This document shows, in pieces, positions 21,062 to 33,560 of a stretch of 64,000 bases of DNA (its first letter is position 1; each line of letters starts with the position of its first letter). Source of the stretch: Desmodesmus armatus (Eukaryota; Chlorophyta; Chlorophyceae; Sphaeropleales; Scenedesmaceae). The notes under the pieces were generated by a model, which made no database searches, was not told the DNA's origin, and saw only the letters and a list, made by a program, of their open reading frames with translations. The stretch covers positions 62,001-126,000 of the forward strand of contig VIIQ02000217.1 in the NCBI GenBank assembly GCA_007449985.2, written 5' to 3'. A program made the position numbers and the translations under genes.

Positions 21062-23554
21062 ATGAGCCACAGTCAGCAGCAGAAGTTCAAGACGGAGCAG
21101 GATCGGATCGATGCTATGACAATGGAAATCAAGGTTTGTATGTCGTGTGGGCCTGCCTGGCTGCCCTGTTGCGTGGTGGTGGTCCAACAGACAGAAGGAG
21201 GGGCTTTTGTGATCTTGCTTGGCCTTGGTGCAGACGGGGCCATGACCCAGTTGCGGAATGTGTGAATGCTTATGTTTGTTAGCGAGGTCCTCTGTTATGC
21301 TGCCAGCAGCGGTACAACACAGGGAAGCACGTGCAGACTGCCCTGTTGACCGTGTGCTGCTTGTCCTGTTGTGCCCTTGTCCCGTTGTGCCTTTACAGGT
21401 ACAGACGGTGGGTTCTGGATACATACAGCTGCCACCCCAGAAAAGATTTGAGGGCGGTGCTATCGTTCAACCACCCACACTCTCGGTAAGCAGTCTTGGC
21501 TTTGGTACTGCATGAGGCAGTGCACACATCCTGCTGCTGTAAGTTGCCTGGGGCTGTTTGCTAACTCGATGGCAGCTGTTTCACAATGTGTGCCTGTATG
21601 AAACGCTCTATTGGGCACCTCCTGCAGCTTCCTGTGCGTTTTAGGCGCCGCACCTCGCCACCCCTGCCAACAAACCCCAGTTGTGCTGCTGTTGTGCCTA
21701 CAGCACCTGGACCACCCAGATGCGTGGCATGGGCCACCCTCTCATGGCAGCTATGGTGGTCACAGGCAGACCCACGGCTCCTACCAGGGAGGCCACGGTG
21801 GCTACAGGGGAGGACACAGTGGCTACAGGGGTGGCCAGGTGGGTGGAGGAGTTTGCTTGGGTCTGGATTTGCTGCATGCATGGACCGGCCTGCATGCATC
21901 CTGTTCAGACTAATCTTCACAGTTTGGGTGAGGTGTATGTGCAGGCAGCAGCAAGGGGTAGCAGCAGCCTTGGGGCCACCTGTCTGGCAGGAGCATGGTG
22001 CTCACCAGGTTTCGCGATGGCTACAACATCTGCCGGGCACGATCGCAGATCTGTAGGGCTGGAGCAGTCTTCAAGCTCGCCAGTTGCTCTGCCTGCTCAG
22101 CACCACAACTGTCCTGTGCTTCTGCTGCTCATGTGCAGGGACACGGTCAGGCTGGATATGGAGGTGGTCCTGGCCCCAGGGGCCCTGGACCCTCGCAGCA
22201 GGTGTGCAGCTCTGATTCCAATGATGGTGTCAAAGTGGGGTGCTGGGAGGGTGGCTTGTTGTGTCGTTGTTGCAGCCTGTCAACATCTCCATCAGCAAGG
22301 CAGGCCCACAGCAGTAACCAGAGGGCACCTGCACGCAGCCCATCCACCCAGCCACTGGAGCTTGAACCCTTACTGCTACAGGCTTCAGCTTGCTTCAACT
22401 GCTGCATAATGCTGTCTGCCAGCTGCTTCCAGCCGCTTGCATGTCTCAATCCCGATGTTGGCGATGTCTGTGCTGCATACAGGGCTATGGCCAGGGCCAG
22501 GGGAACGCTGGGAGGTATGGCCACCACCAGGACAGCTACCACCACCCAGGGGGTCAGGGTGGACACCACCAGCCCCAGGGCAATGGCTACACACCCCACC
22601 ACGGCCAGGGCCCTCCACCCTACAGGGGCCAGCAGCACCCTCCTAGCCAGCCCGTGACTGCCTCTGGGCCTGTGTACCAGCAGCGCGCACCCCCTGGGGG
22701 ACACCACCCCAATGCCAATGGCCCTGCGCATGGTGGGCAGCAGCACTATGGCGGGCACCAGGGCGGGCACCAGGGCCAGCAGCAGCAGTATGGACACATG
22801 GGAGGCCACCACCAGCAGGTGAGGGGGCATCAACCCGGCGTGCTTGCTGTCTATCTTACAGCGTGTTTGGACAGCTTGAGCAGCGCAACCACGCACTGTG
22901 CTGGTATGTGGTGCATCACAGCCCCGCTGCTCAAAGTCGCCGTAGCAATATGCATGCTGCTGACAGCCCATATCGCCTAGCCCGTCACCAGCTTATACAC
23001 CCGAGACGCATCCTCCCGGAGCCGGCCCTTGCTCCTTGTAGCTTGCTTTCACAAGAGATGCACTGAGGTTGGTCAAAGTGGCAGTTCATTGCTTATATGC
23101 TTGCTGGGGTTGCTGTAACCTGCAGGGCCACCCCCCACCCGCACACGGAGGCCACTACGGCTCCCACCCCCCACAGCACCAGCAGCAGGGGCAGCACCAG
23201 CAGCAGCGCCCCCCAGCAGCAGCAGGCCCTGCACACAGGCCCGCAGGAGGCCCACAGAGGCAGCAGCAGGGACCGCCGCAGCAGCAGAGGCAGCACCAGG
23301 GAGGCGCCCCCTCACCCCAGCAGCAGCAGCAGGCCGCTGCAGACCTTCTGGCACGTGAGATGGGGACCAAGGTGAACATGTCTGGCGGTGCTGCGCAGCA
23401 GCATGGCCGGCAGCAGCAGGGAGTTGCTCCGCCACCTGCAGCCGCCTCTCAGGCTGACAGTGGGGATGAGGATGATGAGAGTAAGATGTCAGCGAGCAAG
23501 AAGAAGCGGCTGCGGAAGCAGAAGCGTGACGCACTGCATGCGGCCAAGGCTTGA
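21062..23554 (+). CDS. Gly/Gln/His-rich prion-like protein, 6 exons, 373 aa, function unknown
   Basis: Six exons, all phase 0: 21062-21133, 21399-21485, 21704-21838, 22139-22201, 22483-22818 and 23126-23554. The protein begins MSHSQQQKFKTEQDRIDAMT, continues with VGSGYIQLPPQKRFEGG, and then turns into about 250 residues of G-, Q-, H- and Y-rich repeats (GGHGGYRGGHSGYRGGQ, GHQGGHQGQQQQYGH), then poly-Q/poly-P. It ends with an acidic patch (DSGDEDDES) and a basic tail (SKKKRLRKQKRD). I do not recognise a family. The composition, with YGG/RGG-like repeats and a Lys/Arg tail, suggests an RNA-associated protein able to form condensates, but this is inference. In-frame codons upstream of 21062 exist, so the start is chosen on the CCAAGATGA context and the first conserved-looking residues. 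It is divergent from WEE1. Confidence 0.7.
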
Positions 23555-25732
23555 GGTGGCACTAGCCTGCTGGTGCAGCTGTGGGCTGGGCGATGTTGAG
23601 CTGAGCAGAGTGTAGCTCAAGCCAGCTGCAGGTGGTAAGGCAACGGCACAGGCACGTGCGTGCGTGAGTGTCTGGTGGCTACAGTCTGCTGGGCTAGGGC
23701 CGAGTTCGTTGTGACCAGACTTCTGGTCAGGATTGCTGTATGCTGGTGGATCTGTTCTGCTGGCAGTGTGTGAACAGGGTGCTGGTGTGGTGCACCCAGG
23801 TGGGATGGTCTGCAAGGGTCTGTGACAACACATCCGCGCGCATGTGAAGCTCACGTGCCACCGTCTTGGCAGCTTGGTCAGTAGCCCTGGTTGAGGGGGC
23901 GTGGTGTCGGCTGCGCAGTGCAGCCGACAACCGTACAGCAGAGGCTGTATTGATGGTGGCAGAACGTGGCTGCTATGCTGCGCTGTGCTTGGCGTGGTGG
24001 GCTGGTGCTGGCAGCGGGTTTGGGACTGGGCCCACTGCATGCGCGCTGCTGCTGCTGCATTGCTGCTGGTCTCCCTCCAAGCGTGCGTGTCTGGAGGTGA
24101 TGCATCGGGGCTATTCACGCAGTGGGGTTGTGTGCAGTTGCGTGCCTTGACTTACATCAAGCTGTTGAGCACCATGTCAGCTGCGTCGAGTACAGACGCA
24201 CTGCACCCAGTCAGGATGAGAACGGTTGTGAGTGTTGGTTTGGCAGAACGGTTGTATGGTTCTGCAGCACATGAGTCAGTGCAAAGCAGCAGCTCCAAAA
24301 AGCAGCAGCTCTAAGATGGATCGCTGGAGGTGCATGGATGCTGTAACAACAGAAAGGTAGCTGACAAACGAATCTGGCAGGGGGCTGAGGTTGACTGGCT
24401 CGGGGGAGAGGCTGTCTGTCACCCTCACAGTGGGACTCCAGATTTTGGGGACAAAGCAGCCAGCGTGGGCTAGAGAGCTGATGATGACTCTGATATTTCT
24501 GTGGCATCTGTTGCACGTCACCAATCAGCAATCAAAACACAGCTGCCAGAGGCTGGCACTGGCCTGTTGAAAACGTTTTTGTGGCTTTGCTGACATATGA
24601 TTTGTTGACACACGACTGGCAATCAGCAGGACAGTGTGTCATGCTGCACTCCTTCGCTGCCCAGCCAGCTGTGATTACGTTGCACTTGAACAAATGCACA
24701 GAAGCATTCTTCCAATGGCCCTTGGGAATATTTCAACAAGATGCCTCACTCTCAGTGTTGACATGCCAGCCCCTTCATGTCCCAGTGAGCCAAGGGTTTG
24801 GGGGGCCCCGGAGCTCGTCTAGCTGCAGCTGCACATGCATCACTAACCACTTCATTTTGTTGACAGACAGGGCAGCTTCAGCCTCTGCGATCTTACTACA
24901 ATGCCAGCACCTGAGGGAAGTCAGTGATTACCATGACAAAAGCTGAGCAACCAGATAGCCTGGCACTGGCGCACGCCCAGACACGAACAGGGACTGCAAT
25001 GCCCTGCCGCAACACCAGCCCTACAGAGAGAACATGTTGTGGCTGCAGCTGCAGTAACTGGGTCAAGCCTACTTAGCTGCGTGCCCGCAGCCCAACCAGA
25101 CCCTGCAGCAGATGCTGGCAGGTAGTCAGTCACATGGACTGTAGCATCACAGAGTCCCAATGAAGCATGGGGAGCTGTAGCTGTAGCCGTCAGCAAACAA
25201 GAGCCTTGTCAGGTCATGTCAGTACATCAGTGACAAGGGCCCCAACTTGGCCAGGGTTTAGCCAACAGGCTGTTTACCCTGACACAGACAGCCAATGGCT
25301 ATGCCCTGCCTCACCTGCTGCCCCCTAAACGCACAAGCGGGATGTCTGCAACCAGTCACTTGCACAAACGCAACCACACAGAACACAGCTGCACCAAGGG
25401 CCCTTGGTCACCAAACTTGTTGGCTGCTGCAAGAGGCTCCACAACTACAGGGGCCCCTGCAGGAGCGCTCCTGCACATACAAAGAGCCCACCAGGCAGCT
25501 GCTCAAACCACAACGCCCTCCTGAGAAAAACAAGAGCAGCACATGCTGCCCTCAGCTCGCAGCCTTCCAGTTGCAGCCCACCGTGCTGCAGGCTGCCTCT
25601 CCCAAACATGCTGCGTCCTCATATGGCCTGTGGCTGCGACTGCCGACTCAATGGGTGCTTGAGGGGTTGCTGCTGCTGCTGCTGCTGCATCCGGCAGCCT
25701 GCACCGCTCACATAGGGATGGGTTCCTATGCC
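23555..25732. other. Intergenic region, no gene recognised
   Basis: About 2.2 kb between the 3' ends of the prion-like gene and SmG, which converge. Open frames here are short, in all frames, and lack motifs. No tRNA-like or transposon-like structure was seen. Confidence 0.5.
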
Positions 25733-26370
25733 TCAATCGCGGATGGGTTCCAGTGCCTCAATCGTGATGATGCTGTTGCCACGAATGACCTGCAGCAGCA
25801 GCAGCAGCACGACACAGCAGCGCACAAAGCAATGAGCTGGGTGCCACTTTGTGTTGCAATCGCAGACAGCAGTTCCAGCACTTTGCAAGGATGTGATTAG
25901 GGGTGGGTGGGTGGGTGGGTCGGGTGAATCACCCTGTACTGCAACAATGGAGTCGGGCTTGGGTATATGCTGCAGAACACCAAAACCACAGCTGGGATGC
26001 AACCTTGCTGTTGTAAGTTGCATGCAACGAAGCGGAGAGGTGAGGGGAGCGCACAGCTGTGAGCAATCGCCACCTACCACCATGCCAATGTCAGTCTTCG
26101 TCTTCATGTCCACTGTCTGGTCCAGCACCACGTTCATGAACTGGTCAAAGCCACGCAGAGTTCCTGTCACGTGCCTGTTGGCGTTCAGGATCACTGCAGC
26201 AGTCACGAAGGGCCAACAGCCACGTGAGCAGCAGCAGCAGCAGCCACAGCTGCAACTACGTCTGGACCAGCAGACACACGCAGCAGCACCGCAGCCCACA
26301 AGAAACGAAACTTACGAGACAGCTTCTTGTCCATGAACTTCTTCAGCTCAGGGGGCTGGACCTTGGGCAT
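25733..26370 (-). CDS. SNRPG: Small nuclear ribonucleoprotein G (SmG), 3 exons, 75 aa
   Basis: Exons 26370-26316, 26193-26078 and 25789-25733 join in frame to 75 aa, the normal SmG length. The start [18 protein letters not shown], the Sm1 motif with [18 protein letters not shown], and the Sm2 motif [19 protein letters not shown] match SmG and not the other Sm proteins. SmG is one of seven proteins of the Sm ring on U1, U2, U4 and U5 snRNAs, so it acts in spliceosome assembly. The RGN triplet that contacts RNA is present. Intron 2 contains a GGGTGGGT repeat (25901-25922, plus-strand reading). Start choice is firm because the Met leads directly into the conserved N-terminal helix. Confidence 0.95.
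25901..25926. repeat. GGGT tandem repeat in SmG intron 2
   Basis: Five to six GGGT units in a row on the plus strand, inside the intron between SmG exons 2 and 3. The G runs sit on the non-transcribed strand relative to the gene's RNA, which would instead carry C runs. Confidence 0.8.
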
Positions 26371-28325
26371 CCTGGCTGGCTTTGCTGCTGTTCTGTCTGA
26401 TCACCACACCAACAGTGCGGTCCGCTGCCTGCTTCTTGTTCTTGAGCTTTTCACGCTGTGAAGTGATATGTAGGAGCAGCCACGTCTAAGAGGTATTGAG
26501 CAACGCAGCAGCTACAGTGCCGACGAACTAGATCTGTCGAGCTTTTCGAGGAGGTTGTGTCTGCTAGTGCCCTGGATGATGAGAGGTAAACCAATAACAA
26601 CTAAAAAACCATCCCCTTGGTTGTGCCGTTCTGTTGGCGATTAGTCAACATTTTGACCCTTCTTTGACCCAACCAGCCGGCAGCCATAGCTGTAGGCAGT
26701 TGCTGACCTGGTCAGGCCTCATGAGGCCACGCATTTTGCAAGAGGACCCCAGCAACCTACTCTATTTCTCATAGCTGCTGTTGGCTTTCACTGTGCAGTG
26801 CCAAAGGCAGCACCTCCTGCCCACCACTGCCATCACCACCACTGCCATAACCCCACCCCAGTGATATGTATGATGAATCCATCGATTGTAAAGTTCTGAG
26901 GATTGGAAGCACAGCGATGGAACTACAGACACAGGAAAGCCAAGAAGCACTCTGATGCCTCCTGACTTGAGAAACCAGCCCTCTGTTTCACCCAACCTTT
27001 GACGGCTGCTGATGGTTCAAACATATGACAAGCCTCGCACAGCTGTGCTGTGATCCATCACAATTGGTGTCGGTTACACTGATGCCATCTAGTGAGACAC
27101 CACACTGCAGCCAGCTACTGAATGGAGTCCTGCAGCAGGCAGTCCTTGCTGCGGACACTGCGGCTGTGTGCAGCTGGCCATTCTTGCCAAGCAAGCGGTT
27201 TACTTGTTCTGCAGGGCACACACGTACACAGCAGGCAGGCAGAAGGCACACAGCAGGTCAGACTACAGTACGGACTGCAAAAGGTTGTGTGGAAGAAAGG
27301 CGGCTGACGGCTGCCCAGCTGCCTGCCCCCACCCCACCAACACCACTCCACCTCTACCACAACCACCCAGATTCCCCACCACCACCACCACCATAACAAC
27401 ACCACCCTCTACCTCCCCCTGATGTTGCCGCTCAACTTGCAGCACCCCCTTCTCCCCACCTCCCGCTGCACACACCACACTGTCACAGCCCACAGCTGGC
27501 CAGAACTATATGACCCCGCACACAAAGTGCGCTGCTCGTTTGCTGGTGGTGCTGAAGTACTTGTGCTGCTGTAGTACAATGACTACCGCCAAAACAACCA
27601 CCCCAGACACCGTCCCAAAGAGGAAATACTGCCATCAACCACGCCTGCACCCCTCGTGCAAGGGTGGCATACATGCCCAGCCTCCACAACAACAGGCCAG
27701 CCACCCAGCTATCACAACAAAGCCACACTGATACTGCTCCCTGCTGCTAGTAAGACCCCAGTGCTGCTGCATGTTGAGAGACTGCCCTGCCCTGGCCTGC
27801 AGCCTAGGTCCATTGTACACCGCTGCCACCTCCGCTGCCATCTGCTGCAATCCTGCTGAACCCAAACTGCCAGCACTGGCTGCTGACAGCACACTGCTGT
27901 GTCTCTGCGGTACCTCCTTCGACTGCTGCTGAATGCAGCTGCTGCAGCAGCAGCTCCTGCTGCTCCTTTGGGCCTGCTGCTGTGACTGTTGCAAACTGGT
28001 CTCCGGCACTGCTGTCTGCCCTGTGACCAACTGCATAGCATGCTGACAGCATACCACAGCACGCCCACACATACACACACCGCATGCCCCCCGCAGCCTG
28101 CATACGCCTGCATGGGACCCCAACCCCAGCTGCACCCACACCCAATTGTGTCCCCACCCAGGGACAGGGCATGCCCACTCCCACAGCTACTAATGCACGC
28201 CAGCCGAGTGGTGAAGCTAGCCCTACCCCAGCACTGCAAGACCTCCTCCTTGGCGTGCTTGCAGGTGCACTAGCATGCTTGTGCATGTGCAGGACAACTG
28301 TACATGTGTGCTGACATGGGCGCAC
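26371..28325. other. Region between SmG and RPS29 (both minus strand)
   Basis: The part next to 26371 is the SmG promoter side. The rest contains CCACC/GGTGG-rich low-complexity sequence at about 27320-27420 and poly-Gln/Ala-like frames at 27850-28000 that are probably non-coding. The very short last exon of RPS29 (about 2 codons) should lie here but was not located. Nothing else was recognised. Confidence 0.45.
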
Positions 28326-28855
28326 CTTGACGAAGCCAATGTCAGTGGCGTACTCCCTGAAGCACTGACGGCAGATGTTCAGGTTGTACTTGCGGATGAT
28401 ACCGCCCTGGTTGCTGCAGACCTTGCTGCAAGGGCGGAAACAGACAAGGAGACAGGAAGGAGCAGGGCATTGAGCTTCTTCTTGTCTTTTCTGTAGCTGC
28501 TTTGTTGGGTGCAACTGCGATCGTCGGCAGGACAACTTGCTGGCTGTCGCCCATGATCCAGTGTAGAGACAGTACAGAGATCAGTGCACTGAAACCTCTG
28601 ATTTCAACTGCACGTAAACTATAACCCTGTGCCGAGCACCCTCAAGGTGCCCCCCCCCCTCCAACAGCAGCAGCAGCAAGCAAGGCTGGTGTGTCCTGGG
28701 GACACAGCCAAGCTGCTGCTAGCTTCAGCTCACTGTGTAGCTTCAAAGTAACGACCAAAAGCCTAATACATGCAGCAACAGCCCGAAACTCACCACTTGC
28801 GGCCGCCCTTGCCATAGTCCTTGGGGTGGCTGTTCCACACAGCCTCAAAACCCAT
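28326..28855 (-). CDS. RPS29: 40S ribosomal protein uS14 (RPS29), two main exons
   Basis: Exons 28855-28794 and 28425-28326 give 54 aa: [20 protein letters not shown], then [20 protein letters not shown], then [14 protein letters not shown]. The family is 55-57 aa and ends GFxKxx, so only about two residues and the stop are missing; they must lie in a tiny final exon downstream, because the GTGCGC after the last AAG is a donor and reading on is not family-like. The zinc finger C-x2-C-x14-C-x2-C (residues 21, 24, 39, 42) is intact. The protein sits in the head of the small ribosomal subunit. Upstream lies the divergent plastid PH-like gene. Confidence 0.93.
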
Positions 28856-29243
28856 CTTGGCTGCTTTTTGTTGCTTTGTAAGCTGAAAGGCTCGGAAGTG
28901 CCCTGCACAGGGAAACCACGGTGAGCCAGGAGCGACGTGCCTGATGGCTCCCGCACAGCACAGATCAAAACTGCACGCCGCACCTGGTGGCTGGGATGCT
29001 GAGCCGGTGCTTACTGCAAAGAGGGCCCTACCCAGCGCTCACTGGGCGGAAAACTGCATTTTTGTCCGTTAAACCCTCCCTCTAACTCGCCCACACACCG
29101 GTTGTTTCAACACAGGGCCTGACAATACAATTGAAGTTTGTCGCGACCCCTTGTGAACGTCTGTATCCCAGTTCATACTCTGCATTTGAGTCCGAGTGTT
29201 GTTTGCTCTGCGATCGCGCCCGGCAGCAGTCAAAAGCAGCACA
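28856..29243. promoter_or_regulatory. Shared upstream region of divergent RPS29 and plastid PH-like gene
   Basis: These 388 bp separate the two start codons, so both promoters should lie here. No specific element is recognised. Confidence 0.45.
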
Positions 29244-31981
29244 ATGCAGGCGCATTTGCAAAAGAAACAGTTGTTGGCCACACCAGCACGCCTCACACAC
29301 GTGCCCTTCGTCTCTGGAAGGCAGGTGCAGCGCCCTCCCCACCACAACTGTGTGGTGGTCAGGGCCCAAGCAGACGGTAAGAGGCTTGCACTGGGCAGCA
29401 TTACTCCCCATACAAAACTCACTCCAACATCACAATTGAGGCCTGGAGGTGCCCTGATGCCTGGCCTGCTGATTGGGGCCAGGGACATCAGCACCAGTGT
29501 TGGTTGCACACTGACTGCATCATGTCTGAACTTCTGCATGCTTGCCCACACTTACCTTTTGAGGCCCAGCTTCAGCGGTGGCCAGCACTTATACAGGCAT
29601 CCAGCAAGGCTGTGTGGGTGTATGTTGTGTTCTTTACCTCTTCCTTGCCTCCTGCAACAGAGGATGCTGAGCTGGAGCAGCGCCTTGCCGCTCTGAGGCG
29701 TGCCAAGGGCGCAACACCAGACGGGGAGGGCAAGGGCAAGAAGAAGGCAGCACCCAGCAGCAGCAGCAGCAGCAGCGGGAAGAAGCAAGGTGCGACGGCA
29801 TCTGGCAGGATGGGGTGAAGTTTGTGGCATTTAAAGAGGCCCCCAATGATGGGGGGGCCTGCGCATCAACTGACCTGGTGTGATAGGGCCTGCATGTAGT
29901 AGTTGCGCAATGGTGCTTGCACAGTGGGACAACATAACCTCAGGGTGGGGGGTAGTGACGCTGCAGTCTCCCCACCCCTTACCTACATATGTGTGCTGGC
30001 AGACGCAGTGCAGGCCTAACACGCAATGAAGCGAACTGCTGGTGTTACATCATAACAGCATCAGCCGGGTTGAGTGTGTAGCACCTGAGCCTGTGCTCAA
30101 ATTCCTTGTTTGCTGAAACCCGGCTGCTGCTGATTGCTGCCACTATTGTGCTGCAGAGAAGTATGACTTCACAAATGAGAAAGTGCACTGGGAGGGTGGT
30201 CCAGCAGCAGGTGAGCTTGGCGCAATTACATGCAGCAGCAGCAGCAGCAGCCATAGCCATCTGCGCATACTCACATGTGCCCATGGGCGAATGATGTGTG
30301 GAGTACGGACTGTGTACAGTATTGCTTTGCTGCCAGCAGCGCAGCAGCACTGCAGCATCAGCAACACACCAGTACATATGCAGCACACCACACCAGGGGT
30401 CAACACCACAGCTGTTGCCACCTGCCAGGGCGTCCCCAGAGCAGGGGCAGGCAGATTGGACCTGCTTAGGCAACACTGGGACTGCCAGCAGGTGTACAGG
30501 CATGCGCCTTGCAGCTAGAACCAGTGATGCTGCAGCTGCAGCAGCAGTTGGCCGGAGGATAGGGATAGCAAGTGCTGATGCAGGGAGCTTATGTAAACCT
30601 GAGTTGCGCCTCCAGATACCAGCCTGACAGCATAATGTTTCGCTGCAGCCTCTCAGTCCAGCAGCTGCAGCGCCCCAGCCTAGCAGGACAGCGTCTCGCT
30701 TTCACCTGGCCGGGGGGGCCATCAACATTTTCCGCCCCATCTCCTCTCCCAGCAAACACCTCAACCCGGAACCCTTCTCTTCCTGTCGCCTGCACCCCTT
30801 GCCACCCCCCTCAGGTGACCTTGCCTTCAACATAGCACTGGGTGCCACCCTAGTGGCGCTGCCCTGTCTATTGGAGCAGCAGCCCGCTCAGCGTTTGTGA
30901 AGTACAAGTTCACTGACAGGCGGGTGTCGGTGAAGACAGACGCACCATGGGAGAGTGAGTGACAGGGCTGGTCAGCACATGTGTCGGGCAGAGTGGTAGC
31001 CAGGACAGCAGAGGGTTCAACAATGCATTACCAAAAGCAGCGAGCTGTGCCTTCCAAGGCGATCGGCAGCGACTTGTTCAGAGCGTGCACAGTGGCGGCC
31101 AGCCTTGGCTATCAAGGGCGATAAGGGTCCCCAGCTTCCAGTTTCGCTGCTGGTTGCCAGTGTGGCAGTTGTTGCCATCGCTGCAATCACCCGCTGACCC
31201 GTGTCATCCTGCTGCCGGTGCTGTTCCTGCATGTGTATTGCTCCAATCCCCCCTTCCCCCCACTCCCCCTCACAGAGAAGCAGACTGACTGTGCCTACCA
31301 GGAGGTGAAGGATGTGCGGGTGGTGTCCCGCGGGCTGGGTGCCTGGGGTGACATGGTCATTGAGCTCAACAACGGGGACAAGCTGGAGCTCAGGAGCCTA
31401 GAGAAGTGAGTGGCAGTGCCTACACTGTGTTAGTGCTTCAGCAAGCTCTGTGCGCATGCATGAGGTGTTTGAGGCACTTTAGGCAGTGTTCAGAGCTGAT
31501 TGGTTCATGGGGGTGGCTGTGACTTTGCAGCCCGTGGCGGTGCACAAGACTGCACTGTCTGACGGGGTGTCAGAATGTGTTGCCAACGATTGGCGGCCAA
31601 TCACTCGCCAGCGCGGAGGCAGGCCTGCTGTTGATTTGACTTGTCCTGGCAAGGATGCTCCAGTGTATTGCGCCGAGGCTGGTTGGACGGCCCTGCAATG
31701 CCACGTCAGGCAGTGAGCATCACCGCACAGGCTGCCATAAGTTACTTCACTCCCTCGACCCAACCCGCCCTTACTTCAAACTCTTTCAAACCAAACCTGC
31801 CTCTACTGCTTCTGCTGCCCGCTTGTCCCTTCACAGGTTCAAGGAGCTGCGTGAGTATGTGCTGGCCCGCCGTGACGCGTTGGGTGGTGGCAGCAAGGGT
31901 TCAGGCAAGCAGCCGTCTATGATGGACCTGGACCTAGATGATGCCACAGCGCTCAAGAAGAGCGGCAAGGGCTTCGCGTGA
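29244..31981 (+). CDS. Plastid-targeted PH-like (DUF304/bPH-type) membrane protein, 6 exons
   Basis: Exons 29244-29376, 29661-29789, 30157-30210, 30815-30954, 31276-31405 and 31837-31981. The first exon looks like a chloroplast transit peptide rich in basic and hydroxylated residues, ending near NCVVVRAQA. The mature part has a Ser/Lys-rich linker, then EKYDFTNEKVHWEGGP, a hydrophobic stretch (DLAFNIALGATLVALP), then SAFVKYKFTDRRVSV, AYQEVKDVRVVSRGLGAWGD, MVIELNNGDKLELRSLEKF and a C-terminal helix LREYVLARRDAL. The pattern resembles bacterial-PH-like proteins kept in plants, algae and cyanobacteria; the role is not known to me. Exon 4 is one base short: the frame breaks at CCC (30862-30864) between ATLVALP and SIGAAARSAF, and the phase sum of the exons also needs one more base. 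Confidence 0.72.
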
Positions 31982-32639
31982 CCTTTTTGTTGACATTGTA
32001 CTGTTTTTGACATTCCTTGGTCGTGTGGTGCTGGTTGTGCTGAGGTGTGCCAGGTCGGGTCTGGTGGTCTCTGATGTCATAAGTGCAAGCATGAGTCATA
32101 TGGCAGTCATTTGTTACAAGCGGACCTTAGGGTGCCTTCAATTTGGTCTGGGGACGTGTAGGAGGCTGGTTGTGTGGCATGTACTGGAAGCTGGGTCAGA
32201 TTCCTTGTATGGCAGGAAGCATGAGCGCTCGGTGGTGCTGAACGCTGCTGAATGGCGGACTTGGTGCACACTGTGGTCGCAAAGTTTTGTGAGAGAGAGT
32301 GTTGCTGCCGGGTGAAACAGCATCTGCTGGTGTGATGTCACAATGGTCACCAGTTGGAGACTTCCAGAGCGTACACTGTTGAGTTTCCCGTTGGAACCCC
32401 AATAGTAATAGATTACTGTTACAGTTGTACGACATGGTATCTTGCCGCCATGCTGCAGCCGCTGCTTACCAGCAACATACACTTTGCCTCAAGTCTGTGG
32501 CAGACTGGCAAACTCCAAAGTATATATGCAACTATTGCCGTAAGGTACCACACAATCCCAACCAATGTTGGAGGCTTGGACGGGCACTGTGCATATCCTC
32601 AAACATATTTCCTAAGCAAGCACACACTCGTTCACAGGG

Positions 32640-33190
32640 TGTCACACACTCCTCCTGCTGATGTGTTGGGAGGTACAAACTGTGCAGCACCAGCTCATGT
32701 GGTGGTATTGATGACGACTGATAGTACAACCTGTTGATGAATCCTCAAACCTCACAAGTACAACCTCAAAATCATGTTGTCTCATACATAATATGTCACC
32801 ACAACACGGTCTCAAAAGAGCACAGTGGTCTACTGGGTGTCACACGTCACACACTCCTCCTGTTGATGTGTCAGGAGGTACAAACTGTGCAGCACAAGCT
32901 CAAGTGGCGGTATTGAAGACAACCGATAGTACAACCTTTTAGTGAATCCTCGCAAGAACAACCTCACAGTCATGTCGTCTCATACATACTATGTCACCAC
33001 AACACGGTCTCAAAAGTGCACAGTGGTCTACTGGGTGTCACACGTCATACACTCCTCCTGTTAATGTGTCAGGAGGTACAAACTGTGCAGGACAAGCTCA
33101 TGTGGTGGTATTGAGGACAACTGATCGTACAACCTGTTAGTGACTTCTCACAAGCACCACACAAATATGTTGGTTACTCCTCACAGATAC
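32640..33190. repeat. Tandem repeat of about 200 bp, nearly three copies
   Basis: The marker CACTCCTCCTG recurs at about 32648, 32853 and 33051, each time followed by AGGAGGTACAAACTGTGCAG, TCTCATACATA(A/C)TATGTCACC and ACACGGTCTCAAAAG. Spacings are about 205 and 198 bp. The copies are highly similar, so the array is young. Confidence 0.88.
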
Positions 33191-33560
33191 GTTGTCTCAT
33201 ATATACGTTGTCTCATATATACTACCGTGAGTGACCTCACAGATCACTGTCCTACAAGTGTCTCACACATTCTACCGTGAGTGACCTCACAAATCACTGT
33301 CTCACAAGTGTCTCACACATACTACCGTGAGTGACCTCACAAATCACTGTCTCACAAGTCATCAAATCACTGTCTCACAGGTAGTATGTGTGAGAGTCTC
33401 ACACATACTACCGTGAGTGACTTCACCAATCATGATTGTGATCACTGCCTCACACGTGTCTCACACATACTACCGTGAGTGACCTCACAAATCACTGTCT
33501 CACAAGTGTCTCACACATACTACCGTGAGTGACTTCACCAATTACTGCTTCACAAGCGTC
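33190..33560. repeat. Minisatellite of about 48 bp units
   Basis: Units contain CTACCGTGAGTGACCTCACA followed by AATCACTGTCTCACAAGTGT and CTCACACATA. About six copies are seen, most about 48 bp apart, with one degenerate or partly inverted stretch near 33365-33400. The array directly follows the 200-bp repeats and shares the CTCACA(A/C) theme. Confidence 0.88.

Noticed and set aside
30815..30954. Programmed ribosomal frameshift in the plastid PH-like gene
   Set aside because: There is no slippery heptamer with a clear structure downstream, and several other nuclear genes in the window show the same one-base homopolymer deficit.
32640..33560. Regular repeats considered as a CRISPR array
   Set aside because: Units are contiguous tandem copies without unique spacers, and the genome is eukaryotic.
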